Below are positions 37,283 to 46,334 of a stretch of DNA of 64,000 nucleotides, piece by piece. This DNA is from Trebonia sp963734665. GTDB lineage: Bacteria; Actinomycetota; Actinomycetes; Streptosporangiales; Streptosporangiaceae. Where the stretch lies: assembly GCA_963734665.1 (NCBI GenBank), contig CAVTIR010000002.1:1-64000 (forward strand). Reading direction: 5' to 3'. The translations under genes and the position numbers were made by a program. Below the pieces are notes generated by a model. The model saw only the letters and a program-made list of their open reading frames with translations, made no database searches and was not told the DNA's origin. Every line of letters starts with the position of its first letter. The first letter of the stretch is position 1.

Positions 37283-37909
37283 GTGAGCGTTCCCTCGTCG
37301 CCTGAACCCGCTGGCTCCGGCCAGGACCTGCCGCCGGCGGCGGCCGATTCCCCGGAAGCCGCCGTTGCCGCGGAATCGGAGATCACCGATGCAGGGGTGC
37401 CCGACGCGTTCGAGCGACTCTGGACGCCGCACCGGATGGCCTACATCAAGGGCGCGGGCAAGCCGACGGGACCGGGCGCGCACGAGGGCTGCCCCTTCTG
37501 CATCGCGCCCACGCTCAGCGATGAGGACGGGCTGATCGTGGCGCGCGGCGAGCTCGTCTACGCGATCATGAACCTGTACCCGTACAACAGCGGTCACGTG
37601 CTGATCTGCCCGTACCGCCACCTGGCCGATTACACCGAGCTGACCACGACGGAGACCGCCGAGTTCAGCGAGTACACGACCCGCGCTATCACGGCGCTGC
37701 GCACCGTGTCAGGGCCGCACGGCTTCAACATCGGGATGAACCTCGGCACGGTCGCAGGGGCGGGAATCGCCGCCCACCTGCACCAGCACGTCGTGCCCCG
37801 CTGGGGCGGCGACACCAACTTCATGCCGGTCGTCGGCAGGACCCGGGTCCTCCCGCAGCTCCTGGCCGACACCCGCAAGCTCCTCGCCGAGGCCTGGCCG
37901 GAGAAGTAG
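37283..37909 (+). CDS. HIT-domain protein (AP4A phosphorylase-like)
   Basis: 208 aa from GTG 37283. A 55-residue unstructured N-terminus is followed by the HIT domain: CPFCIAP (zinc-type start), YAIMNLYPYNSGHVLICPYR, then NIGMNLGTVAGAGIAAHLHQ and HVVPRWGGDTNFMPVVGRTR. The triad HLHQHVV with the central nucleophilic His is present. It is the actinobacterial Rv2613c-type nucleotide phosphorylase that acts on Ap4A. In most relatives it directly precedes pgsA. Here a lipoprotein gene and an EF-G paralogue come between. Confidence 0.9.
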   Translation: MSVPSSPEPAGSGQDLPPAAADSPEAAVAAESEITDAGVPDAFERLWTPHRMAYIKGAGKPTGPGAHEGCPFCIAPTLSDEDGLIVARGELVYAIMNLYPYNSGHVLICPYRHLADYTELTTTETAEFSEYTTRAITALRTVSGPHGFNIGMNLGTVAGAGIAAHLHQHVVPRWGGDTNFMPVVGRTRVLPQLLADTRKLLAEAWPEK

Positions 37910-37913
37910 GCCT

Positions 37914-39164
37914 TCAGAACCGCACTGCCGTCCACGACGCCCCGCCGTCGCTGGTCAGCAGCAGCTGGCCGGGCAGTCCGTACGGATCGCCGTTGCCGTA
38001 GACCGGCCCGTTTACGGCGACGCCCTCGGACGTGGTGGTGAACCCCAGGTCGTTGAATCCCGCGCCGCCGTCGATGCCCTTGTAGGCGACGGACCACTGG
38101 GCGCCGCCGTCAGCGGAGTAGTACAGCCAGCTCGCGCCGCTTGACGCCGCGACTGTCAGCTGGGCCGGCGTGCCTGCGGAGATCCCCCACGGGTCACCTC
38201 CGAACGGGGGCGAGCCCGCCGTTGCCCAAGTCGCGCCGAGGTCGTCGCTGACGTAGACCGTCTTCTGCACCGACCCCATCGCGGCACCGCCCGCGCATAG
38301 CAGGGCCAGCGAGTCGGGACCGGTCACCGCGACCGCCGATCCCCCCGTCGCCGGCGCGGGGCACGGGGTAGCTCGCGTGGCGAAGGTAAGCCCGCCGTCG
38401 CCGGTGACAACCACACTGTCGCCGTCAAGCACCGCCGCCACCTGGGCCTGGGTGGCGATCACCCGCGCTTCGCTCACCGGCGTGACGACAGACCACGGGC
38501 CGCCGGACAGCGCACGGCGGTAAAGCGCGCCAAGTTCCGCGCAGCCGGACTGCGCAGAGCAGGCGTAGCTGAGCGCGAGCAGCTGGCCGTCGACCACCTC
38601 AAGGTCGACGATCGGGCCGCCCGGGCTGGCGATCGCCGTCCACCGCTCTCCGCCGTCCGTGGTCACCCATAGCCCGTTGCCGAAGACGAAACCATCTTCC
38701 GGGCTGGCGAACCGGATGCCCCAGACGGCGGCCTGACCCGAGTTCGCGTACGGATCGCCGAGCGGCACGACGGGCGCGGGCAGCCCGGTCCAGCTCACGC
38801 CCCGGTTGAGCGTTGCCTCGATCGACGTGCACCGCGCTTGCGCGCACGGCGAGGTGCCCAGCACGAACGCCTCGTCGGCCGAGACGAACGTGACCGAGGT
38901 CGCCGCGAATCCGGCCGGCACCTTCCCCGTGGCTGTGACGGGCCCTCCGGCCGGAACGGGCGAGCTAGGCGTGGCAGTCGCCGTGACCGGGGGGCTTTTC
39001 GTCGTCGGCGCGGCAGCGGCGCTCACCGTCCTTGAGGCCGAGGGGCCGGCGGCCGGGCGGCCAGCGCTTGAGCTTCCCGTGCCGCACGCGGTCAGCGTGA
39101 CAGCGGCCGCTACTGCCATGGACACCAGCGCGAGGTGCACCGCCCGCTTCCGCGATGACGTCAT
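37914..39164 (-). CDS. Lipoprotein with BNR/YCF48-like beta-propeller repeats
   Basis: 416 aa from ATG 39164, with GGAGG 7 nt upstream. Lipoprotein signal: basic TSSRKR, hydrophobic stretch, lipobox LTAC (Cys about residue 27). A Thr/Ser/Pro/Ala linker follows, then repeats with the BNR/Ycf48 Asp-box pattern: WVTTDGGERWTAI, VYVSDDLGATWATAG, YYSADGGAQWSVAYK and LLTSDGGASWTAVRF. Extra cysteines (CAQARC, CSAQSGC) likely form disulfides. So it is an outside-facing propeller held to the membrane. Ligand unknown. Convergent with the HIT gene, 4 bp apart. Confidence 0.82.
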   Translation of the reverse strand: MTSSRKRAVHLALVSMAVAAAVTLTACGTGSSSAGRPAAGPSASRTVSAAAAPTTKSPPVTATATPSSPVPAGGPVTATGKVPAGFAATSVTFVSADEAFVLGTSPCAQARCTSIEATLNRGVSWTGLPAPVVPLGDPYANSGQAAVWGIRFASPEDGFVFGNGLWVTTDGGERWTAIASPGGPIVDLEVVDGQLLALSYACSAQSGCAELGALYRRALSGGPWSVVTPVSEARVIATQAQVAAVLDGDSVVVTGDGGLTFATRATPCPAPATGGSAVAVTGPDSLALLCAGGAAMGSVQKTVYVSDDLGATWATAGSPPFGGDPWGISAGTPAQLTVAASSGASWLYYSADGGAQWSVAYKGIDGGAGFNDLGFTTTSEGVAVNGPVYGNGDPYGLPGQLLLTSDGGASWTAVRF

Positions 39165-39383
39165 GGCGATTCCTCCAGCCGCGGGCCGCCAGGGACCGAG
39201 CAACCTGGCGACCGGATCTCAGATCTTCCCTACAGCTGGAGAGACGTTATTCGCGACCTTCCGGTTATCTGGATTTATGGCACCTTTCGTGGGCGGCGCG
39301 TCCCCGTGCGGACCGGGTATACCAGTGCGAGGTGACGGCGCCTGGTACGCCCGGTCATGCGCGGTGCGCACGCGCCCCCGCCG

Positions 39384-41549
39384 CTAGGCGGGGCGGGAGT
39401 CCGCCGCCACCTTCGCGGCGAGGTGCGATGGCAGCGGCTCGTGCCGCAGGTACCCGCGGGCGAACGACCCGGTGCCGTGCGACACGGACCGCAGGTCGAT
39501 CGAGTACCTGGTGATCTCAAGCTCCGGTACCTCGGCCCGGATCTGCGTCCGCCCGATGCCTACCGGCGCGGTCCCGATCACCCGCCCGCGCCTGCCCGAC
39601 AAGTCGGACATGACGGCGCCGACGTACTCGTCGGGCACCAGGATCGACACCTCGTCAACCGGCTCGAGCAGCATCGGCGCCGCCTTTTCGCAGGCGTCTT
39701 TCAGCGCAGCCCGCCCGGCCTTCTGGAACGCCATGTCCGAGGAGTCAACCGAGTGCGCCTTCCCGTCGAACAGCGTCACCCGGAGCCCGGTCATCGGGTA
39801 CCCCGCGAGGACCCCGGCCTCCATCTGGGACCTGACGCCCTTCTCGACCGACGGGATGAACTGCCTGGGCACGACGCCGCCGACGATCTTGTCGACAAAC
39901 TCGAACCCGGGAGCCCCGTCAGGCAGCGGCTCCACCTCGATGCGGCAGATCCCGAACTCGCCGTGCCCGCCGGTCTGCTTCACGTTCCGGCCGAGGCCGC
40001 GCGCGGACACTGACACCGTCTCCCGCAGCGGCACCCGCAGCGTCACCGTGTCGACGGCGACACCGTACCGCGACGACAGCCGGTCAAGCAGCACGTCCGA
40101 GTGCGCCTCACCCATGGACCAGAGCACGAGCTGGTGCGTCTCCGCGTTGATCTCCAGGCGCATCGTGGGATCCTCGGCGACAAGACGGCTGAGCGCCGCC
40201 GACAGCTTGTCGTCGTCCGCCTTCGAGCGGGCCACGATCGCGACCGGCAGTAGCGGGTCCGGCATCGACCACGGCTCCATGAGCAGCGGCTGCTCCCGCG
40301 AGGACAGGGTGTCCCCCGTCTCGGCCGTCGACAGCTTCGCGACGGCACAGATCGCCCCTGCCGGGCATACGGTAATCGGCCGCTGCTGCTTGCCCAAGGG
40401 CGACGTCAGCGCGCCCACCCGCTCGTCGTCATCATGATCCGGATGCCCGCGTCCCGAACGGCCATGCCCGGAGACATGCACCGACATATCGGGGCGCAGC
40501 GTCCCGGAGAACACGCGCACGAGCGAGATCCGCCCGACGTAGGGGTCGGAGGTGGTCTTCACGACCTCGGCGAGCAGCGGCCCGTCCGGGTCGCAGGTGA
40601 GCCCGCTGACCTGCTCCCCGGTGACGGCGGACGCCACCGGCGGCAGCGGATGCGCAAGAGGCGAGGGGAACGCCTGGGTGATGATCTCAAGCAGCTCCGC
40701 CATCCCGATGCCGAGCGGCGAGGAGACGGCGAGTACCGGGTAGAACGACCCGCGCGCGACGGCGGTCTCCAGGTCAGAGATGAGGACACCCGTCGCCACC
40801 GTCTCCCCGGACAGGTACCGCTCCATGAGCGTCTCGTCTTCGCTCTCGGTGATGATCCCCTCGATGAGCGAGTCCCGCGCCGGCGCCATCTGCTCCAGGT
40901 CGGCCGCGGCAGAGACCGCCGAGGCGGCCCGCGTTCCCGACGAGTAGTCATACAGCGTCTCGGACAGCAGCCCGATGAGCCCGCTTACCCCGCTGCCGTC
41001 CGCGCCGGGCACCGGCAGGTACAGCGGCAGGACGCCTTCGCCGAACGCTCCCTGGCACTCGCTGAGCACCGTCGCGAAGTCCGCGCGCCCGTGGTCGATC
41101 TTGGTGATGACGACCGCCCGCGGCATGCCCACGGTCGCGCACTCTTCCCAGAGCAGCCGCGTCACCCCGTCCACCCCGTCGGTGGCCGCCACGACGAACA
41201 GCGCGCAGTCCGCCGCGCGCAGCCCGGCCCGCAGGTCCCCGGTGAAGTCCGCGTACCCCGGCGTGTCCAGCATGTTGACGGTTACCCCGTCGGACACGAA
41301 CGGCGTCAGGGCCAGGTTCACCGACCGCTTCTGCCTGATCTCTACCTCGTCGAAGTCGCTGGCCGTCGTCCCGTCCTCGACCCGCCCCAGCCGGGCGACT
41401 GAGCCTGTGTGCATGAGGAGCGCCTCGGCCAGCGTTGTCTTGCCGCTCCCCGAATGGCCGACTAGCACGACATTTCGTATGCCGCCGGCCCCCGATTCCC
41501 TGCCCGCGCCTGCCGGTCCCGCGCCTCCTGAGCTGCCTGTGTCCGTCAC
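39384..41549 (-). CDS. Elongation factor G-like GTPase (EF-G2 / FusA2 type)
   Basis: 721 aa from GTG 41549. GTPase motifs: G1 GHSGSGKTT, G3 DTPGYADF and G4 as TKID instead of the usual NKxD. EF-G domains II-V follow (domain II VKTTSDPYVGRISLVRVFSG; domain IV GEFGICRIEVEPLPDGAPGF; domain V RGRVIGT). It matches the actinobacterial EF-G paralogue (Rv0120c-like), whose job is unclear; the true fusA lies in the str operon. A Gly/Ala/Ser-rich 22-residue N-terminus is extra. The stop codon lies in the loop of a GC hairpin (39376-39393), which may be its terminator. Confidence 0.9.
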   Translation of the reverse strand: MTDTGSSGGAGPAGAGRESGAGGIRNVVLVGHSGSGKTTLAEALLMHTGSVARLGRVEDGTTASDFDEVEIRQKRSVNLALTPFVSDGVTVNMLDTPGYADFTGDLRAGLRAADCALFVVAATDGVDGVTRLLWEECATVGMPRAVVITKIDHGRADFATVLSECQGAFGEGVLPLYLPVPGADGSGVSGLIGLLSETLYDYSSGTRAASAVSAAADLEQMAPARDSLIEGIITESEDETLMERYLSGETVATGVLISDLETAVARGSFYPVLAVSSPLGIGMAELLEIITQAFPSPLAHPLPPVASAVTGEQVSGLTCDPDGPLLAEVVKTTSDPYVGRISLVRVFSGTLRPDMSVHVSGHGRSGRGHPDHDDDERVGALTSPLGKQQRPITVCPAGAICAVAKLSTAETGDTLSSREQPLLMEPWSMPDPLLPVAIVARSKADDDKLSAALSRLVAEDPTMRLEINAETHQLVLWSMGEAHSDVLLDRLSSRYGVAVDTVTLRVPLRETVSVSARGLGRNVKQTGGHGEFGICRIEVEPLPDGAPGFEFVDKIVGGVVPRQFIPSVEKGVRSQMEAGVLAGYPMTGLRVTLFDGKAHSVDSSDMAFQKAGRAALKDACEKAAPMLLEPVDEVSILVPDEYVGAVMSDLSGRRGRVIGTAPVGIGRTQIRAEVPELEITRYSIDLRSVSHGTGSFARGYLRHEPLPSHLAAKVAADSRPA

Positions 41550-41655
41550 TCTCGTCGCCTCCTCGCGCTCGATGAGTTCGTATCCACAGCGTCAACCCGA
41601 CGGGTGCGTTACCACAAGACCCACGGCGAGAATCCGCAATGCGACGCCGGCCTTA

Positions 41656-41708
41656 ACAACAGCCACTGTTGTCTGCCGATAAGGGGTGCAGGGGGGTCAC
41701 CCCCCTGC
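41656..41708 (+). promoter_or_regulatory. Two adjacent hairpins in the leader of the PIM operon
   Basis: ACAACAG-CCA-CTGTTGT (41656-41672) and GCAGGGGGG-TCA-CCCCCCTGC (41688-41708) are both perfect. They lie between the divergent EF-G-like gene and pgsA, the second ending 27 bp before the pgsA start. They may be an attenuator or block antisense read-through. The pgsA ribosome binding site is not obvious. Confidence 0.5.
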
Positions 41709-41735
41709 GGGCAAACAGTAAGATTCTTTCCGGCC

Positions 41736-42614
41736 ATGCTGAACTTCCTCCGTCCCTTCTTCGCGCGCCTGTTCAACCCCATCGTCCAGGCGCTCGCGCG
41801 CACGCCGGTCACCCCGAACATGATCACGGTCGCCGGCACCGTCGGCGTCTCCGCAGCGGCGCTGTCGATGTTCCCGATCGGCGAGCTGTTCCCCGGCGCC
41901 TTCACCGCGACGGTCTTCGTCTTCACCGACATGCTCGACGGCCAGCTCGCTCGCATCAAGGGCAGCTCAGGCAAGTACGGCGCGTTCCTCGACTCGACGA
42001 TGGACCGTCTTGCCGACGCGGCCGTCTTCGGCGGCATCACGATCTGGTTCATGCGCAGCGACCACCTGCTCGGCGTGGTCAGCCTGTTCTGCCTGGCGGG
42101 CGGCATGAGCGTGTCCTACGTCAAGGCCCGCGCCGAGGGCCTCGGCCTGCACGCGGACGTCGGCTTGATCGAGCGCCCGGAACGGCTGATCATCGGCCTC
42201 ACCAGCATCGGGCTTTCCGGCCTCGGCATCCCGTACGTGCTGCCGATCGGCATGTGGGCGCTCGCGGCGGGCACCGCGTTCACCTTTTGCCAGCGAATGC
42301 GCGCGGTGTACGTTGACGCCCGGTCCAAGGCGTCCGCGCCAGCAGGGAGCAGCCCACGGCAGAGCAGCCCACGGCAGAGCAGTCACCGGCGGCCCAATCC
42401 CCGGCGTCGCAGCCTGCCTCCGCGCACTCAGAGGAAGCCTGATGGAAAAGGAGACCTTGAAGGAGCGCCTTATCAGCGCGGCGTTCAGCGCCGGCTGGAA
42501 CCTGGTGTGCCGCCTCCCCGAGTCGGTGGCGCGCGCTCTGTTCAATTTCGGAGCCGACGCCGCCTGGCGCCGCCAGGGCGGCGGAGTGCAGGTCCTCGAG
42601 GGGAACCTCGTTAG
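41736..42614 (+). CDS. pgsA: CDP-alcohol phosphatidyltransferase (phosphatidylinositol phosphate synthase type)
   Basis: 292 aa; relatives are about 215 aa. The catalytic signature is complete: DMLDGQLAR...GAFLDSTMD (residues about 67-92), in a six-helix membrane enzyme with inner helices such as VFGGITIWFM and GVVSLFCLAGGMSVSYV. It joins CDP-diacylglycerol to inositol phosphate, the first step of PIM-lipid synthesis, which the two next genes continue. The last 80 residues are basic and Pro/Ser-rich, and include a 15-bp tandem repeat (AGAGCAGCCCACGGC x2, about 42350-42380). The frame runs 173 nt into the next gene. A natural end near 42330 would be expected, so the tail may be a mutated stop. 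Confidence 0.88.
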   Translation: MLNFLRPFFARLFNPIVQALARTPVTPNMITVAGTVGVSAAALSMFPIGELFPGAFTATVFVFTDMLDGQLARIKGSSGKYGAFLDSTMDRLADAAVFGGITIWFMRSDHLLGVVSLFCLAGGMSVSYVKARAEGLGLHADVGLIERPERLIIGLTSIGLSGLGIPYVLPIGMWALAAGTAFTFCQRMRAVYVDARSKASAPAGSSPRQSSPRQSSHRRPNPRRRSLPPRTQRKPDGKGDLEGAPYQRGVQRRLEPGVPPPRVGGARSVQFRSRRRLAPPGRRSAGPRGEPR

Positions 42615-43488
42615 GGTCATCCGAACGAGTTCTGGTGACACGCTCCCCGCCGACGAATTCGGCGGGGAGTTGCGGGCGCTGTCGCGCGCGGTCATGCGCT
42701 CCTACGCCCGCTACTACCTGGAGACCTTCCGCCTGCAGATCATCCCGGACGAGCGCATCCGGGCCGGCATGCACGTGAACCAGGAGAACATCGACCTGAC
42801 CCTGGCGCACATGAAGAACGGCCGCGGCGTCATCTATGCCCTCCCGCACATGGGCGACTTCGAGCAGGCGGGCCGCTGGGTGATCCTGGTCGGCGCCGGC
42901 TCGATCGTCGCGCCCGCCGAGCGGCTCAAGCCGGAGTCGGTGTTCCAGAAGTTCCTCGCGTTCCGTGAGGGCCTCGGCATGGAAATAGTCCCGACCAGCG
43001 GCGGCCCGCACCCGTTCGGTGTGATGGCCCAGCGGCTTCGGGCGGGCAAGCTGGTTACCATCGTCGCCGACAGGGACCTCTCGGACACCGGCGTCGAGGT
43101 GGACTTCTTCGGCGAGAAGGCGCTGTTCCCGGCCGGCCCGGCGGCCCTCGCCGTACAAACCGGCGCGGCGCTGATGCCGGTGTCCTGCTGGTTCGTCGGC
43201 GAGGCCGAGTGGGCCGCGCATATCTACGAGGAGATCCCCGTCCCTGCCTCCGGGATCCGGAAGGAGAAGATCGCCGCGATGACCCAGGCCCTCGCGACGG
43301 TTTTCGAGCAGGCGATCCTTGAGCACCCGGAGGACTGGCACATGCTGCAGAGGGTCTTCGTCAGCGACCTCGACCCGGAGCGCCTGGCCCGCAGCCGCGC
43401 TCGCGCCGCCAACGGAAACGGCACCCGCCAAGCGAACGGCGCTGACACGGCCAACGGGTCTCCCGCAGCCAACGGGTCCGACGCATGA
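42442..43488 (+). CDS. Phosphatidylinositol mannoside acyltransferase (PatA-like)
   Basis: 348 aa from ATG 42442 (GAGGAAG just upstream). LPLAT-type acyltransferase of the HtrB/LpxL fold, fixed to the inner face of the membrane by its N-terminal helix. The active-site region reads YALPHMGDFEQAG: the catalytic His is there, but the usual HX4D is HX4E. The second conserved region (VPTSGGPHPFGVMAQRLRAG), TIVADRDLSDTGVEVDFFG and PAGPAALAVQTGAALMPVSC follow the family. It adds palmitate to PIM. Ends with a polar NG-rich tail. Lies between pgsA (overlapping) and pimA (19 bp apart). Confidence 0.88.
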   Translation: MEKETLKERLISAAFSAGWNLVCRLPESVARALFNFGADAAWRRQGGGVQVLEGNLVRVIRTSSGDTLPADEFGGELRALSRAVMRSYARYYLETFRLQIIPDERIRAGMHVNQENIDLTLAHMKNGRGVIYALPHMGDFEQAGRWVILVGAGSIVAPAERLKPESVFQKFLAFREGLGMEIVPTSGGPHPFGVMAQRLRAGKLVTIVADRDLSDTGVEVDFFGEKALFPAGPAALAVQTGAALMPVSCWFVGEAEWAAHIYEEIPVPASGIRKEKIAAMTQALATVFEQAILEHPEDWHMLQRVFVSDLDPERLARSRARAANGNGTRQANGADTANGSPAANGSDA

Positions 43489-43507
43489 CACTCCAGGGGG
43501 CACGCCC

Positions 43508-44635
43508 GTGCGGATAGGCATCGCGTGCCCGTATTCGTGGGACGTGCCCGGCGGCGTGCAGCAGCACGTCAGGGACCTGGCCGAGGCGCTGATCGAGCTC
43601 GGCCATGAGGTCTCGGTGATCGCCCCGGCCGACGAGGACCGCCCGCTGCCGCCCTACGTGGTCCCGGCAGGCAAGGCGGTGCCGGTCCCGTACAACGGGT
43701 CGGTGGCCCGGCTGGCGTTCGGCCCGCTGTCGACGCACCGGGTCCGCCGCTGGCTCAAGGAGGGCACGTTCGACGTGCTGCACGTGCACGAGCCCTCCGT
43801 GCCGTCGCTGTCGCTGCTCGCCTGCTGGGTGGCCGCCGGCCCGATCGTGGCGACCGTGCACACCGCGATGCGCAAGTCCCGGATCCTGCTCGCCACCATG
43901 CCGGTGCTCCGCTCCGCGCTTGAGAAGATAGATGGCCGGATCGCGGTCTCCGAGGCGGCCCGGTCGACGTTCGTCGAGCACCTGGGTGGTGACGCCGTGC
44001 TGATCCCCAACGGGGTCGCGACGCGCCGCTACCTGCACGCCGCCCCCCTCGACGGCTGGCCGGGCGCGGGCGGCGCGATCGGCTTCCTCGGCCGGATGGA
44101 CGAGTCGCGCAAGGGCCTTGCGGTCCTTCTGAAGGCGTTCGAGCTTCTGGCGCCGGACCGCCCTGGGCTGCGGCTGCTCATCGCCGGCCACGGTGACATC
44201 GAGGAGCAGCGGAGCAGGCTCCCCGCATCGCTGCGCGACCGCGCCGTCTTCCTTGGCGAGGTGTCAGAAGAGGACAAGGTCCGCGTCCTGCACTCCGTCG
44301 ACGTCTTCTGCTCACCGAACACGGGCGGCGAGTCCTTCGGCATCGTCACCGCCGAAGCGATGGCGGCGGGCCTGCCAATCGTCGCGTCCGACATCCCGGC
44401 GTTCCGTGACGTGCTGCGTGACGGCTCGGCGGGTGAGCTGTTTGTCACTGGTGATGCCGCTGACCTGGCCAGGGTCACTTCCCGGCTGCTCGATGACTCC
44501 GCCCGCCGCGCGGAGCTGTCGGTCGCCGCCCTCGAGGCGGTCGCCGACTACGACTGGGGGACCGTGGCGAGGAAGGTGCTGAGCGTGTACGAGACGGTCG
44601 TCCTCGGCCGCACCACGGTAGGCATTGCCCAATGA
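43508..44635 (+). CDS. pimA: Phosphatidylinositol alpha-mannosyltransferase (PimA-like, GT4)
   Basis: 375 aa from GTG 43508, preceded by AGGGGGGC. GT-B fold: N-terminal RIGIACPYSWDVPGGVQQHV with DLAEALIELGHEVSVIAP (acceptor side), membrane-binding helix region around VRRWLKEGTFDVLHVHEPSV. The C-terminal donor site has AIGFLGRMDESRKGLAVLLK and the E-x7-E motif NTGGESFGIVTAEAMAAGLP. It transfers the first mannose from GDP-Man to phosphatidylinositol. Length matches PimA (about 375-385 aa). Part of the pgsA-patA-pimA operon. Confidence 0.92.
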   Translation: MRIGIACPYSWDVPGGVQQHVRDLAEALIELGHEVSVIAPADEDRPLPPYVVPAGKAVPVPYNGSVARLAFGPLSTHRVRRWLKEGTFDVLHVHEPSVPSLSLLACWVAAGPIVATVHTAMRKSRILLATMPVLRSALEKIDGRIAVSEAARSTFVEHLGGDAVLIPNGVATRRYLHAAPLDGWPGAGGAIGFLGRMDESRKGLAVLLKAFELLAPDRPGLRLLIAGHGDIEEQRSRLPASLRDRAVFLGEVSEEDKVRVLHSVDVFCSPNTGGESFGIVTAEAMAAGLPIVASDIPAFRDVLRDGSAGELFVTGDAADLARVTSRLLDDSARRAELSVAALEAVADYDWGTVARKVLSVYETVVLGRTTVGIAQ

Positions 44636-44637
44636 GG

Positions 44638-44659
44638 CCTAACCATCCAAGATCTTCGA
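44638..44659 (+). repeat. Half copy of the dispersed palindromic repeat (copy 2)
   Basis: CCTAACCATCCAAGATCTTCGA matches the right edge of the copies at 50655 and 61861 in 18-20 of 22 positions. The left arm would fall in the pimA 3' end, where only GGTAGGC can pair. It lies 3 bp after the pimA stop. Confidence 0.75.
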
Positions 44660-44726
44660 GTTCTCGCCCGAGGCCTTGCGCCGCGGCGCCTTCTCGGCCA
44701 ATAACAGCAAGAAGTGAGGGTAGGCG

Positions 44727-45278
44727 ATGATTTGGACGATCATCGTGCTCGTCGTCCTGGCCATCGTGCTGTGGGGGTTCTACGTCTCCTGGCGGGCCAG
44801 CCGGCTTGACCGGCTGCACAACCGGGTGGAGGCGGCCCGCACCGCGCTCGACCTGGCCCTGGTGCGCCGCGCCTCGGCAGCCTCTGACCTCGCTTCCTCC
44901 GGCTTGCTCGACCCGGCGACGTCCCTGCTGCTCGCCGACGCCGTCCGCCGCGCCAGGCAGGCGGAGCCGGGCGAGCGCGACCTTGCCGAGTCCGACCTGA
45001 CCCGTGCGCTGCGCGTCACCCTCGGCGACCCCGTTTTCCGCAAGGAGCTCGTCGGCGACGACGGAACCGTCAACCACGGGGCGGCCGAGCTCGTCGCTGA
45101 GGTGGAGGCGGCCGCGCAGCAGGTGTTCATCGCCCGCAAGTTCTACAACGACCTCGCCGGGCGTACCGTTTACGCCCGGCGACGCCCCCTGGCCAGGGTG
45201 CTCCGGCTGGCCGGCAGCGCGATGCTGCCCGAGTTCTTCGACATGGACGACGCCATCGCTGACGAGGGCATCGAATAG
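44727..45278 (+). CDS. LemA-like membrane protein of the PIM/pdx locus
   Basis: 183 aa. One N-terminal membrane helix (MIWTIIVLVVLAIVLWGFYV), then a helical cytosolic or outside domain that resembles LemA: RLDRLHNRVEAARTALDLAL ... VEAAAQQVFIARKFYNDLAG. The N-x-V-x-x-A-R and ARKFYNDLAG signatures match the LemA pattern (aR..YN..v..). Relatives sit between pimA and pdxS in many actinomycetes. Role unknown. AGTGAGGGTAGGCG precedes the ATG. Confidence 0.78.
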   Translation: MIWTIIVLVVLAIVLWGFYVSWRASRLDRLHNRVEAARTALDLALVRRASAASDLASSGLLDPATSLLLADAVRRARQAEPGERDLAESDLTRALRVTLGDPVFRKELVGDDGTVNHGAAELVAEVEAAAQQVFIARKFYNDLAGRTVYARRRPLARVLRLAGSAMLPEFFDMDDAIADEGIE

Positions 45279-45404
45279 AGCCACCTGAGAGCCAATAGGC
45301 TCAACCGCCGCTGGCCTGGGACGGCATATCATGGAGGCGATCACGCCATCCGCTTTCATTACGGTGCCCGTTGGGCGCCGCCCTTCATCAAGGTAGGTTT
45401 TCTG

Positions 45405-46334
45405 ATGTCCACCGTTGACGCAACGCCCAGTTCTCAGGCAAGCGGCCCCGCGCCGGAGACCGGCACCGGACGCGTCAAGCGCGGCATGGCCGAGATGCTC
45501 AAGGGCGGCGTGATCATGGACGTCGTCACGCCGGAGCAGGCCAAGATCGCGGAGGACGCCGGCGCGGTCGCCGTCATGGCCCTGGAGCGGGTGCCCGCAG
45601 ACATCCGCGCGCAGGGCGGCATCGCCCGGATGAGCGATCCGGACATGGTCGAGGGCATTATCAGCGCTGTGTCGATCCCGGTCATGGCCAAGTGCCGGAT
45701 CGGGCACTTCGTCGAGGCTCAGGTGCTGCAGTCGCTCGGCATCGACTACATCGACGAGTCCGAGGTGCTCTCCCCGGCCGACGAGGCGCACCACGTGGAC
45801 AAGTGGAAGTTCACCGTCCCGTTCGTCTGCGGTGCGACCAACCTCGGCGAGGCCCTGCGCCGGATCGCCGAGGGTGCCGCGATGATCCGCTCCAAGGGCG
45901 AGGCGGGCACCGGCAACGTGGTGGAGGCCACCAGGCACATGCGCTCGCTGAGCCAGGGCATCCGCCGCCTGGCGAGCCTGCCCCCTGAGGAGCTGTTCAC
46001 CGCCGCCAAGGAACTCCAGGCGCCGTACGACCTGGTCGCCGAGGTGGCCAAGGCGGGCAAGCTCCCGGTCGTGCTGTTCACCGCCGGCGGCATCGCGACC
46101 CCGGCGGACGCCGCGATGATGATGCAGCTCGGCGCGGAGGGCGTTTTCGTCGGCTCCGGCATCTTCAAGTCGGGTGACCCGGCTAAGCGCGCCGCCGCGA
46201 TCGTGAAGGCGACTACGTTCCACGACGACCCCGACGTCATCGCGAAGGTCTCTCGTGGCCTTGGCGAGGCGATGGTCGGCATCAACATCGACACCCTGCC
46301 CGCCGAGCAGCACTACGCCGCCCGCGGCTGGTAA
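45405..46334 (+). CDS. pdxS: Pyridoxal 5'-phosphate synthase, PdxS (synthase) subunit
   Basis: 309 aa TIM-barrel enzyme that builds PLP from ribose 5-phosphate, glyceraldehyde 3-phosphate and ammonia. Marks: KRGMAEMLKGGVIMDVVTPE, AGAVAVMALERVPADIRAQG, SVPVMAKCRIGHFVEAQVL-type (VSIPVMAKCRIGHFVEAQVL), LGIDYIDESEVLSPADEAHH and GAEGVFVGSGIFKSGDP. Active-site Lys residues are in the MAKCRIGH and RSKGEAGTGN stretches. AGGTAGG precedes the ATG. Its glutaminase partner pdxT follows after a 490-bp gap that holds a gene fragment and a terminator, which is unusual, since the two are normally adjacent. Confidence 0.97.
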   Translation: MSTVDATPSSQASGPAPETGTGRVKRGMAEMLKGGVIMDVVTPEQAKIAEDAGAVAVMALERVPADIRAQGGIARMSDPDMVEGIISAVSIPVMAKCRIGHFVEAQVLQSLGIDYIDESEVLSPADEAHHVDKWKFTVPFVCGATNLGEALRRIAEGAAMIRSKGEAGTGNVVEATRHMRSLSQGIRRLASLPPEELFTAAKELQAPYDLVAEVAKAGKLPVVLFTAGGIATPADAAMMMQLGAEGVFVGSGIFKSGDPAKRAAAIVKATTFHDDPDVIAKVSRGLGEAMVGINIDTLPAEQHYAARGW

